Source of the DNA: Owenia fusiformis
Lineage: Eukaryota > Annelida > Polychaeta > Sabellida > Oweniidae
Assembly: GCA_903813345.2 (NCBI GenBank)
Contig: CAIIXF020000002.1
Coordinates: 29,692,926 to 29,756,925, forward strand
DNA: 64,000 nucleotides
Reading direction: 5' to 3'
Both the position numbers and the translations under genes were made by a program. Shown here one piece after another: positions 1 to 12,300 of this stretch. Within the stretch, counting starts at the first letter, position 1. Each line of letters begins with the position of its first letter. Below the pieces are notes generated by a model. The model was not told the DNA's origin. It did not search any database and was given only the letters and a program-made list of their open reading frames with translations.

Positions 1-36
1 AAAAAAAAGAAACTCCCCGAAGTAGCAAATCCCACC

Positions 37-174
37 TAATGTCCTGGTCAAATTTTTCCGATTCATCGGACGGCGCCCGACCGATTGAGTGTTTTGTTCA
101 AAACGGAATTAAACAAAATACTCAATCGGCCGGGCGCCAGCCGATGAATCTGGGCAAATGTGAACCAGGCATTA
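37..174. mobile_element. GC-rich hairpin MITE, copy 1
   Basis: The two halves are inverted copies of each other. They run from CTAATGTCCTGGTCAAAT to ATGTGAACCAGGCATTA, with inner arms containing ATTGAGTGTTTTG and CGGCCGGGCGCC. A second, better preserved copy lies at 15442-15587. No coding capacity. A small open frame across it (39-257) is a by-product. Confidence 0.75.
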
Positions 175-661
175 CAAAACAAACACGTCATTTTGACATT
201 TTAACTAACCAATCAGTAGTAGGTTTGCCTATAGTGGTATCGTCTCCTTTTGCCTAAAAAACCTGCACCCATGACATGGCGCCATGTTCTTGAGTAATTG
301 TCATGTGACCATAATTCATCAGCATTTGGACCAAATCCGAAAACTGATATTTGCATCTACAGTATAAGAAATGAAAATGGTATTTTCCTGAAAAGTGACG
401 GACATTTTGAAATCAGCAGCCACATTGAAAATTGGGCCAGATAACGTCATTGGAATTACTCCTGTTGTAATTTTGTACATTGCTCGATATGTATCCTCCA
501 AAATATGGAGACTTACGAATTACTATCATCTCATACAGATCTCATGAATGTATGTATCTACAAAGCATACACTGTACACGTATTAACGTATACGATCACA
601 AATTAACCATGAGATTTTATCCCTTCCTGGTGCATTTGGAATAATTTGAAATGCTTTTCAG

Positions 662-3600
662 AGTCTTGCTGATAACAATCTTGGTACACCTGGTGCTAAA
701 CTGATTTGTAATGCATTGGTCGCCAACTCAACTCTCCTTCACTTGGATGTCGCGGGTAAATATATAACTGTACATAGTCTATCGTAGTACTGAACGGGAA
801 TTTTTCACTTTCTTTGTTAGCACGTATCTTTCGAAGACATAACGTTTTTGGTGTTTTATATGTACTGTGTTTTTGTTTTTCACATTATCGAGTTTCCCTT
901 TACAGGCAATGGCTTTGAAGACTGCGATGGATTCCATATTGGCAATCTCATAGAACAAAACAATAGTCTAAAACACTTGTCTCTGGCACATAACGGATTC
1001 AGTGAGGAAGGAGGAACGATATTAGGGGAAGCATTAAGTGAGTGAGCTTAGGAATTCTTGTCTTTGAAATATTTATTTTAGAAAAAGTTATATACTAATT
1101 AAAAAGAATACATGACAAATACTGACACCAAAAGGCATATAAAAGTATAAAAAGTGTAATTAATGAATCAATTAATGACAAATCCCTAGGATTATCTTTT
1201 GTAAAATATATTCAGAAACGTCCTCCGAACGCAGGGCTCCAGCCATCATCCACTCCGTTCCTTAATTCTTCCGTGGTTATGGAAGTACGAGGTACGAGTT
1301 CTGGAGGCCTGTGTTTGGAGGGTGATTCAGAAAGTTTCATTGTAAGACGACTTATTGTATGATCTGTAAAATGAAGCCCTCTAATTGGTCACTTCTTGTG
1401 CTGTCTCGATATTCTGTATTGGCACTCGACTTCGTCTCGTTCCAATACAAAATTTCCCGAACAGAATATATCCTGTATTGCACTTCAAATCATTCAATAA
1501 CTTATATTATTGTACTTGATTAGCACCCATACCTGTCTTTGATTAGTACATACTTGACATTCTATGGAACGATATTTAAAGCACTACAATCTATATAGCA
1601 TTTACTAGATGGATGCCAACAATAGTTCTAATAATCTTGATACCAGAGCACACAATTACTTACAATCATGTACAGTATGATGTGACATTTCGCACAATTA
1701 AGGGGTCACCAAGCTGTGAAAAGTATTGTTAATCTCATATGACCATCTTAAATTTAGCCATCCTTACCCCATACAGTCATATTTCATAAAATGTGAGACT
1801 TATTTGTTATATCACTTTTTAATGAAAACAACATAAGCATAACTTTGATATGAGCATTTTTGCTTCTTATGAATAGTTGTTGTGATCGCAACAATACAAA
1901 TATATTTGTTGGTGTGCTTATACTTCCCCCTGTTACAGTGTTATGCATCTGTATAAAAATGTGCAATGAAGAATGAAAAGCGATTTATCTGGCACTATAC
2001 AGAATTACTGATACAATTATATGAAAATTAAGCGTCCTTGCATTCCTACCTGTTAAGTTTTGTCCATTCCTGATTCATTAATGGTTATATATTTTGTCTG
2101 ACTCGACAAAGAAGAATCATTTAAAGGGACAATCTTGCACAGTTACTCATAAATGAACCTCTATAGCCTATACTCATGCTACTGATACTGCAGGTCGGAA
2201 TACTGGGCTCGAAAACCTGGATATCAGTTGGAACAAACTACGCAGGCGCGGGGCTGTGGCAATATCTGACGCTCTCAAAGTAAGACGTTCATTTATGCTT
2301 ACCTCTTCAGGTTTTAATTGTTGTGTCTATAATTTCTGTCTTTGACATGTTTACAGAAAGCTTGTGACTGGAATGGGTTAGGATCGAAAAAGAGATTATA
2401 TATGCATTTCATAGACACGTTGACATTTGCTCTACGGCGAGCGTACTGCGACTGTAGCTTCAAAAATCGATACGAATTCGACATTGTACTACTTACCCTG
2501 ACATCTACTGCCCTATTTTCTCGTTTTTTGGAAGCTACGGCTGCCATACGGTTGCCGTAGATCAACTGTAACTGAGGCATTAGTGTAAACCCGGGTGGAA
2601 TAAAACTGTTTAAGATTTTGTTCAACAATTCTTTTTTAGGTAAATGGAACGTTAACTGTGTTGAATGTTTCTTGGAATGGTTTCGGAATAGAAGGTTGCC
2701 TGGCTTTTGGGGACTCACTCGGAGAGAATAACACTCTCGTGGAACTTGATCTGACTGCAAATCGTATCATTCTAGCCTGTTTGCTCTCATTACTACGTGG
2801 TATCAAGCATAATACAACATTACAAACATTAAAGGTATGCCGAGAGGTATTTCATAAACGCTTTGACGTATTTAAGCTATTTCATCACGTCTGAACCGTC
2901 GCTGACTCCTAATTATTTTCTTAACTACTGAAATAGCGCAATTGTTTGTTCGACAAATGACTTAATTATTTTGTTTTTATCCTCACTATAGATTGGTCAT
3001 AATTCGTTGACTGATCGCGGGGCGTTTGCTGCATTGAAAGTTATTGGGGAGCATACGGAAGGGAGCATCAACTATCTCGATATCACAGTAAGCAGAAAAC
3101 TTTGCGCAATGACAACATGGGCATAGTCAAGGACGAAGGCGAGCCAAACACTGTCAGAACGATATTAATCCAGAGGAGTTTTCCAATCTAATGTCTATGA
3201 TTCGTCTTCAACTTGACTGGCCCATGTTCAGATCCTGGCAAGCCCCTGGACATGATAGCGCACACTATAGATCCCTTCTGTTAGTTTGACAATCATTAAT
3301 ATGATCCTCTTTAAGACCACTTATTGAAGCCTAGAGCGATTTCTATCGAATTCTTGAAAGCCATTTTCCGAACTATTGTAATTCAGGAGCTATATCCCTA
3401 GTCAAGCATTAACATGTTGTGATTGGTTATCAATGGAGACTTCCGGTTCCGGTTGTCAAACATATTGTTTTACATATACAGCATTGGGTAAGACTTCAAA
3501 CAAAGCCAAAGTAGTTTAAACTTTACACAGGGCCTTTAAATATATGCTTTAAGTCTTTAAATATGTAACTTCTTCAATCCTTATCCAGGATGTGCCCGTC

Positions 3601-4647
3601 GACCAAAAGTTCGTGGAATATTGGCGATCAATGCAAACACATCGCCACTTAAAGGTAACGCACGGAACGATTCTACGCAAGATGAACCGCACAAGCGTCG
3701 AATTTGAAGACACACTGGATCCAATAATGATGCTATTTGAATATATGAAACAAGACAACCTACGTCTTGTGGATCTATTTCATCGATTAGATACGGATAA
3801 AAGTTCAGATATTGACTCGTCTGAGATACAAAAGGGACTTATGGTAAGGCTAGGATTTGAAGGCATTTAAGTACAAAAGTATACCAAAACATGTCTGATG
3901 TTTTATCAATCATATACAGTCACTTTTGTCAAATCGATTTCAAAAACAGTTTTAGTTGACAAATTCATGTCGTTGACAAGCCCATACATTCATGAAGATT
4001 ATTGAAGAGCATGATATCAGGGTGGGCTAAAAACGCCATTTTTTTCCAAGACACTAGACAAGTTTTTTTCAACCTGTCTTAATTACCAGCGTGCCAAAGT
4101 GTTTTTTGGCCCACCCTGTATATTTGTCAACAGTATGGTTACAATTTGTATATATACACTGTTTATACCCTCATTTGCTACTTTCTTCAGACATTTAACA
4201 TTCCTTTTGACGAAGAAGGGCTTAAGAGGATTATGAAGAAATTGGACGTTAATGGAGATGGTGTCATTGATTTTGAGTGAGTATACGATCAGTGTCTACA
4301 ACGAATGGAAATAAAAGGGCCACCGTAGCATTCCAGTAACCGAAGCATTAATTGGGCAAATTTATGCTGAGGGAAAATGCACATGTATTAATAATGTTTT
4401 TTCACTTTTCAGTGAACTAAAAATGGGGCGACGTGAAAACACAAACAGTATTAAGAAATGGCAAGCAGCAGCTAAAAAGGCTGGCCATAGTGCGGACAAT
4501 GTAGAGAAATTAAAGAGCAAAGTTGCCAGTTTATTGAGTACAAAACCTGGAACATTAACAAAAGCGAATTCACCGAAAAACTCGTTCGCTGACATTGTGC
4601 AAAGGAAGGATGATGGATACCTCAAAATAGTGTTTCAAATTGGATAA
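662..4647 (+). CDS. LRR and EF-hand protein, LRRC74A-like (3' part)
   Basis: Eight exons join in phase: 662-755, 906-1037, 2194-2279, 2640-2834, 2992-3087, 3589-3843, 4191-4276, 4413-4647. Together they give 392 residues and a stop at 4645-4647. The first five encode ribonuclease-inhibitor-type leucine-rich repeats, for example LADNNLG, LSLAHNGFSEEGG, LDISWNKLRRRG, LNVSWNGFGIEG and IGHNSLTDRG. The sixth encodes an alpha-helical linker and a first EF-hand loop (DTDKSSDIDSSE, with the usual glycine replaced). The seventh and eighth encode a canonical EF-hand (DVNGDGVIDFDE) and a basic lysine-rich tail. LRRs followed by EF-hand-like helices at the C-terminus match the LRRC74A family, whose function is poorly known. 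The model starts inside an LRR with no ATG, so upstream exons are missing. AATAAA at 4990-4995 is a possible poly(A) signal. The exon structure is very secure; the family name is less so. Confidence 0.85.
4018..4118. mobile_element. Short MITE with CAGGGTGGGC termini
   Basis: About 100 bases in an intron of the LRR gene, starting CAGGGTGGGCTAAAAA and ending TTTTTTGGCCCACCCTG, flanked by AT/TA. The same terminus recurs at about 5314-5330 and 9476-9491, and in weaker form near 31421, 59785 and 60508, so this is a dispersed family. No coding content. Confidence 0.65.
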
Positions 4648-5780
4648 TTGATAAATAAGCGAGGATTTTCAATACTGGTCATACGGTTGTTATAAAACAT
4701 TTAATAATTTTTTACAATGAATTGGTATTCTCCTAACATTACACAAAATGAGTCTCCACGAATTTTAGAGTAAGAGGGGCTGATATTGAGTTTTGGTGAC
4801 TATCCACATGATTAGCAGATCTTTATAAAGCGTTAATTATAATTTTAATGTCGTTTTTAAGAAGAATGCAGGCGGTCGTTTATCCTGTTTCTTTTATTCA
4901 CATGATCAAATAGATTATACAATAACCAATGACATACAGCATTTATAAACGCAACAAACCCAGAACAAAATACAACAAAAAACAAGATAAATAAAAGTTT
5001 ACAATGATTAAAAGCAAATAAAAAATTGACCGCAGAGACTACCCGTCATAACTCTTTCATTTTTAAATTATATTGCTGAAATAAGGCAAAACTGCAGGCT
5101 GAGCCAAAAAAGTAGGCCAAACAAATGTTAATAACTCCGTCTTCCAACATGGCTTTGAATTCATATTTCACACAATGAAACTGTGTTTAATGTTCTCTAA
5201 TTCTAGTAACTTTCATTGGTCTACTCTTTATGGTCACGATTTTAAGGCAATTTCAAAAACCCATATAAACCCATGCTCAATGACTGAGTTATTCACATTT
5301 CTTGGGGTTACCTTTTTGGCCCACCCTGTATATATGCTCATTAATTTACATACTTGCTAAACCCGTGAAGGCGTTTCTCTGACATTATAGCATTGGGACT
5401 TTGAGAAATATCCTAGCTTCAAACAAATCTGTAACCATAGTGATCCTATTCAGCATGCTATTGAGCATATTAATTCGTTCTGGAGCAGTTTCTGTGCTGT
5501 GCGAGACAGAATGTCTATTTAGTGATCAACGGTATTCACAAAGCTGTGATTGATAACATTATTGGCATATCATTAGAAAGCTATAAATCCTCTTAATTTG
5601 ATTAATGATACTTTAAGCAATCATAAGAAAGCTACTTCTCCCATCTTTAATGTCTTTTTTCCAACTTTTTCCAACTATTTGTAAATTCAACCAAAAAGTC
5701 ATCGTTTTTTCTAAAAACTCTAAAAGTTTACCTAAAATATAGTTTTTAAAGTCTACCTGAAAACTACCATTTCAAAACAT
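4648..5780. other. Gene-free stretch between LRR gene and opsin
   Basis: AT-rich sequence with no exon that I can support. It holds candidate AATAAA signals for the LRR gene (4990-4995 and about 5012) and a possible decayed member of the CAGGGTGGGC element family at about 5096-5330. Confidence 0.5.
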
Positions 5781-6350
5781 ATATTTATGATGCTGCGATA
5801 CCACTATGCCGCTTAGACCTGAAAATACGATTTGAGTACTGCTCCATCGAGGTTACACGGGTGTGATTACTACAAAGTCATAAGATGACTGTATACGATG
5901 CTGCAATACAACTATGCCACTTAGACCTGAAAATACGATTTGAGTACTGCTCCATTCAAGGTTACACGGGTGTGTTTACTAAAGCCATTAGTTGTCTGTA
6001 TACGATGCTGCGATACCACTATGCCACTTAGACCAGAAAATACGATTTGAGTACTTCTCCATTCGAGGTTATGTCACGGGTGTGTTTACCAAAGCCATTA
6101 GTTGTCTGTATACGATGCTGCGATACCACTATGCCACTTAGACCAGAAAATACGATTTGAGTACTGCTCCATCCGAGGTTACACGGGTGTGATTACTATA
6201 AAGTCATTAGTTGTCTGTATACGATGCTGCGATACCACTATGCCACTTAGACCTGAAAATACGATTTGAGTACTGCCCCATCCGAGGTTACACGGGTGTG
6301 TTTACTATAAAGTCATTAGTTGTCTGTATACGATGCGGAGATACCGCTTT
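5780..6350. repeat. Tandem array of about 110-bp units derived from the opsin 3' end
   Basis: Five to six head-to-tail units of about 108-113 bases, recognised by the recurring words TACGATGCTGCGATACCACT, GAGTACTGCTCCAT and TTACACGGGTGTG. The unit next to the gene contains the real end of the opsin reading frame (IQTTNDFIVNTPV and stop, read on the minus strand). The array therefore arose by repeated duplication of the last coding bases and start of the 3' UTR. Confidence 0.85.
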
Positions 6351-9300
6351 GCTATTTAAATCGTTATTCCCGGAATTTTTCCCTCTATTCCGTAAATCGT
6401 GGCGTTGTGTAGGTTCTATAGTTTGTTTTAAACAAGGGAATGGCAACACTCTTACAAGGGCAGCCCTAAAGTTCTTGTTCATCACCACGTATATAAATGG
6501 ATTCCAAATAACGCCTGACTTGGCTATTACCGCCGGGATAACAACAGCCACCATCGGGATGCTGTCGGGGTCACCAATTGCAGCCCAGAGTGACACAATG
6601 GCGTATGGACTCCATGATAAAAGAAATGTTCCTGTAAGAAAATGTTCATGTGGGTAACAGTCATACAAATTTTCTATGAGCGATGACATATTGGTCACTA
6701 TAGACTATTATATGTGGGCAATAACATCTAAGCACATTTTTAGTCAAAACGTGCACCAACTGAAAGTCAATTGTCCAGAAATCAATATAGGTCGTGCAAA
6801 ATGGTGAAAAAGCAAGTGTTGGACAGAATTTCAGAACGAACCATAATCCAATATTATGAAATTCATCACAAGTTGAACAGAATGTCAATAAGAACCACAA
6901 TTCAATGGTGAAATTCGACACAATTTGAACAGAATGTCAGTACGAACTACAATTTAATATGGTGAAATTCAACTCGGCGCGAGTTGGACAGAATGTCAAT
7001 AAGAACCACAATTCTTAATGATGAAATTCAACATAAGTTGAACAGAGTGTCAATAAGAACCACAATTCAATGGTGAAATTCAACACAAGTTGAAAAGAAT
7101 GTCAGTATGAACTACAATTTAATATGGTGAAATTCAACTCGGCGCGAGAATGTCATTAAGAACCACAATGCTATATGGTGAAATTCAACTCGGCGCGAGT
7201 TGGACAGAATGTCAATAAGAACCACAATTCTTAATGATGAAATTCAACATAAGTTGAACAGAGTGTCAATAAGAACCACAATTCAATGGTGAAATTCAAC
7301 ACAAGTTGAAAAGAATGTCAGTATGAACTACAATTTAATATGGTGAAATTCAACTCGGCGCGAGAATGTCATTAAGAACCACAATGCTATATGGTGAAAT
7401 TCAATACAAGTTGAACAGAATGTCAATAAGAACCACAATTCAATATGGTGAAATTCAACACAAGTTGAAGAGAATGTCAGTACGAACCACAATTCAATAT
7501 GGTGAATAGAAGAAGTTTTAGAGCAAGTTAGAATATTTTCTTGGGATTTATCCCGTAAATAAAATGCACTAGCGTAAGATCATACGATAAAACCAGTATA
7601 GAACGACGCCGTACAAAATAATTTTTAACGGCGTAAAAATTGCTTTTGACGGCGTACAAAATCATTTTTAACGGCGTAAAAAGTAATTCTTTACGGCGTA
7701 TAAAATCGTTTGTACGGCGTTAAAAATTATTTTTGACGCCGTTCAAAATGACTTTTTAAGCGTACATAATTATTTTGACGCCGTAAAAAAATCAATTTTG
7801 ACGGCGTACAAAATCAATTGTAACGGCGTTAAAAGTCATTCTTTACGGCGTATAAAATCGTTTTTACGGCGTTAAAAGTATGACGATACATTGGTCCAGA
7901 TGGCCAGCCATATGATACAGTTTATTTCTCCCCTTAGCAATTACCAACTATGATGGCAATCATCAAAGTCATCTTTTTTTCCATCGCAAAAATCTTTCTC
8001 ATTTGAACCGTCATGCCAGTGCCAGGGCCAATGCCAGTGTCAAAGCTTAAATTGCTAGTAGTTCTTCGGACCTACAATACAATACAAATATCATTTAGAC
8101 AAGCCATTTTGAAGGAAGAGTGTGTGTTTTTCCTTTCTTTTATTCCAATTTTATACATTTAGATATATATTTTAAAAGAATTGGTGGCAGCGTGTTGTTA
8201 TGAAATTGTAGAGAGGTTATGTTACGCGTTGTATTACGGGAAGATTATGAATCGGAACGTCCAAGCACACGCAGAAACTATTTTTCTTCTAAGTTCTAAG
8301 TTCTTCATAAATCTTATGTTTTCTACAATAAGAAACGTTTCGGTAACAAAATGTCGGAACGTCGAAAGTACACATTTTCTTTTTTCCTTATTCCACACGT
8401 TGTAGGCAGAATTCCCAAGACATTTTTATCACAAACGTGTATCAGTATCGTATGTTTCAGAAAATGTACATATTTGCGAACAAATAGTTCAGAAGATAAC
8501 AGAATCGTCGATTTAATCCCTCACTTAAGTTACATAAACGGCCGGTATTTCGAAAAACAGATAAGATCTGCATTTTTAACCCATACCGTTTTAATACTAT
8601 TTTTTAAAAATGCTCCAGGGAACATCCTTAATAGAAAATGAAAGTTAACAAAACACTAAAAAAGACATGCGTGAAAGTTCATGATCGGGTGTCGGAAATC
8701 AACGTGTAGCTTAACCTCCCTAATTACTTACGTGAAAATAAATTCTGCCGTAACAGTAAATTATAACACCAACTGGGATAAGAAAGCAGCATATAAATAT
8801 TGTTATAACATAGGAAGTGTCTCCCGGGGATCGGCCTTGCCAATTTACACTGCACGAAATGTTTGCACCCTCAAGCGTGTAGGAACTCCATCCTAGTAGA
8901 GGCATGGTGGCGAACACTACCGATACAGCAACACATGCGCCTATCAGTAATAAGGCAACTCTTTTCGAAATCTGAAAAGATTTATCATTATCAAGGTTAC
9001 AATAATAAATATTGTAAAGCCATTTTCATTCATTTTGAACATAAGTTTTATTTATTTGAGTCAATATATGAATGATATAGAGAATGATGCGCACTCGTCC
9101 ATCGGCTTTAGGAAACCACCTCTCTAATTTGCTATGTTGAATTCTTAAAACAAAAAACTCTATTTTCGGTGAATAGCTTTTCCCCTAAATGATATTCCAC
9201 TAACATGGAGTATTGCGAAAAACGGATCATGAATCGTGGAATATTGTGAATGATGAACACAAAGTTTTTAACAGAGAGTTATTTTTATTTCAAAGGTAAA

Positions 9301-12300
9301 TCAGATCTAACGACCAGCCTGAACAAAACATCGTTAGAATATTTTTCATGGGCTTATATGACTTATATTATGTTTCTTGTCAGGCTTATTTTCTAAAAAT
9401 CACCATAGTGCATACCTTTGAGATCAATCATGCTAATAACGAATGAGTCATTACTCTTTAAAATCTTAAGATTTTCCGGCCCACCCTGTATATGAGAAAA
9501 CTAAGGATTTTTATAATGATGTGTTTTCTCCACTTTTTATTTTCCACATAAATTAATGAATGGATCATTACGTTTCAGATGCTTAGAATATTATTATTGG
9601 AAAGTTAATTATTCATTCAGGTTGCATGAAATGTCATCACCCCCCCCCCCCTAAAGGATTTGATCCTGCCTTTAGTACATTGGCCTTGAAAAGCATAGAC
9701 CTTGGCTGAACAATAACATTGAAGATCACTTCCAGAATAAGACATCAGGGGATCATTAACAGAAACTTAGTAAAGCTACGAATTCATAAATCAATTGTTG
9801 TAACCATGCATGGATATAAAGAATCGGGATATTGATTAAATGATGATTGTGATTGCAATTCAATAATTTCTGCGATGACGACATGTAGTCCATGGTATGA
9901 CTTCCGAATATGAAGGATCCGTAGCACACTATAGCGCAGCAACATTTGAAGCAATATTTATGAAGGTGTATATGTCTTGATTCTTTTAAAATACCATTTG
10001 TTGAAAAAACTTCCGGCTTTCGGGTCGAAAATTGTATTTCATTACAAGGGGTCAAAAAACGTAAATATTTTGATTCGAACTTTTATACATTTTATAAGAC
10101 ACAGACTGTTATTCTAAGCATACGAACAAAAAAATTGAATATCATAATGTCAAAATTACTATGATTTTACTGTAGATGTCGGTATTTAATTAGTGTAATT
10201 ACACAAGTGTGTTTTTCAGATTTTGTTTGATTTTTCAAATATGAGCTAAGCCGATTCAACAATTGTATGGAATATTTAGGTAATTTTTTTTTGATTGGGA
10301 ACTTATTAGTTTTCTTACCAGTTAAAACATTTTATTACCAGAATTTTTCCATATAATCGTAAAGGGTCTAACAACAAATTATTGTCGATGTTTTATAAAA
10401 CATAATACAATAACAAATAGGTAAGATTCATATCTAATTCGATGTTACAGAGGTATTTGCATGTTCATATATTCCAAGGGCATGTCTAATAATCAATTAG
10501 AGTCATATGCAGTCGAACGCCTTAAAATTCTTTCTCGACGTTAGTTGTGGCTATCATCAAGTTTTCTGATGGTTGTTTCTTCTTTGACCTTACCGAAGGA
10601 TATAATCAAATTTTAGGAAGATAATGATAACGATTTTTCAAATAATAATTATTCATGAATTCGATCAAGTCTTGATGGTTGTTTCATAAGCAACTGAGCT
10701 ATATCTAACTACGAGAAATATAATTTTAGCTGTAGTCGCAATTAGTCAAGGAAGAGCAATAGGCCCACCTTTATTGATAATGTTCACCGCTGAATAAAAG
10801 TTCATATCTTAAAACGTATTGAGACCCATTTTGTGAAAACCTAGCATAATTTAAGCATTTGTCATTCTAATATAAAAGTGATTCATTTGTAGCATTTATC
10901 TTATTAATACCCGAGAAACAATACAAAATGTCGATACACTGATGACATAATCTTTTGGTATTGATAAGAAAAATAACCTCAAACTTTCAGGTTAGAAACC
11001 TAAATCATATACTTAAAATCATATTTTATTATTTGCTATTGCATTGTGTACTCCAAATTCTGAAAGTTTGGAAGTTTATTTTTTGGAAATTTTTTGACCT
11101 CTGTTAATGGCAGGCATAATTCAGCCTTAAAGCCGGAAGTATATTAAACGGTTATAATAAAAATTATTAGGGTACATATGTAGGTATGCTAATGTTAGGT
11201 CAAATATCGCTGCGCTATAGTGTGCTACCAGCTCCTTTATTAGACGTCCTAGAGATTTCATACCATGGACTAATGTAGGTGTAAATGAATTTGATTTTCA
11301 CGTACGTCTACGTGATATAAGTGCGACACGAATATACAGGATATGATAATTAGCAATATGTAGTAGTGTAAATTACATCTACCCACAGGGGTTGGAAACG
11401 TGGGTTCTTTCGTTTGAAAAACAAGTAGTGTAAATAACATCTACCCACAGGGGTTGGAAACGTGAGTATTTTCGTTTGAAAAACAAGTAGTGTAAATTAC
11501 ATCTACCCACAGGGGTTGGAAACGTGGGTACTTTCGTTTGAAAAACAAGAAGTGTAAATAACATCTACCCACAGGGGTTGGAAACGTGAGTACTTTCGTT
11601 TGAAAAACAAGTAGTGTAAATTACACCTACCCACAGGGGTTGGAAACGTGAGTATTTTCGTTTGAAAAACAAGTAGTGTAAATTACATCTACCCACAGGG
11701 GTTGGAAACGTGGGTACTTTCGTTTGAAAAACAAGTAGTGTAAATAACATCTACCCACAGGGGTTGGAAACGTGAGTACTTTCGTTTGAAAAACAAATAG
11801 TGTAAATTACATCTACCCACAGGGGTTGGAAACGTGAGTACTTTCGTTTGAAAAACAAATAGTGTAAATTACATCTACCCATAGGGGTTGGAAACGTGAG
11901 TACTTTCGTTTGAAAAACAAGTAGTGTGAATTACATCTACCCACAGGGGTTGGAAACGTGGGTACTTTCGTTTGAAAAACAAGTAGCGTAAATAACATCT
12001 ACCCACAGGGATTGGAAACGTGAGTACTTTCATTTGAGAAACAAATAGTGTAAAGTACATCTACCCACAGGGGTTGGAAACGTGATTATTTTCGTTCGAA
12101 AAACAAGTAGTGTACATAACATCTACCCACAGGGGTTGGAAACGTGAGTATTTTCGTTTGAAAAACAAGTAGTGTAAATTACTTCTACCCACAGGGGTTG
12201 GAAACGTTGGTACTTTCGTTTTAAAAACAAGTAGTGTAAATTACATCTACCCATAGGGGTTGGAAACGTGAATATTTTCGTTTGAAAAATAAGTAGTGTA

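Noticed and set aside
2314-2760. 148-codon minus-strand frame
   Set aside because: Antisense to LRR exon 2640-2834 and its intron; the plus-strand exon explains the openness.
6211-6657. 148-codon plus-strand frame
   Set aside because: Antisense of opsin exon 4 and the derived array.
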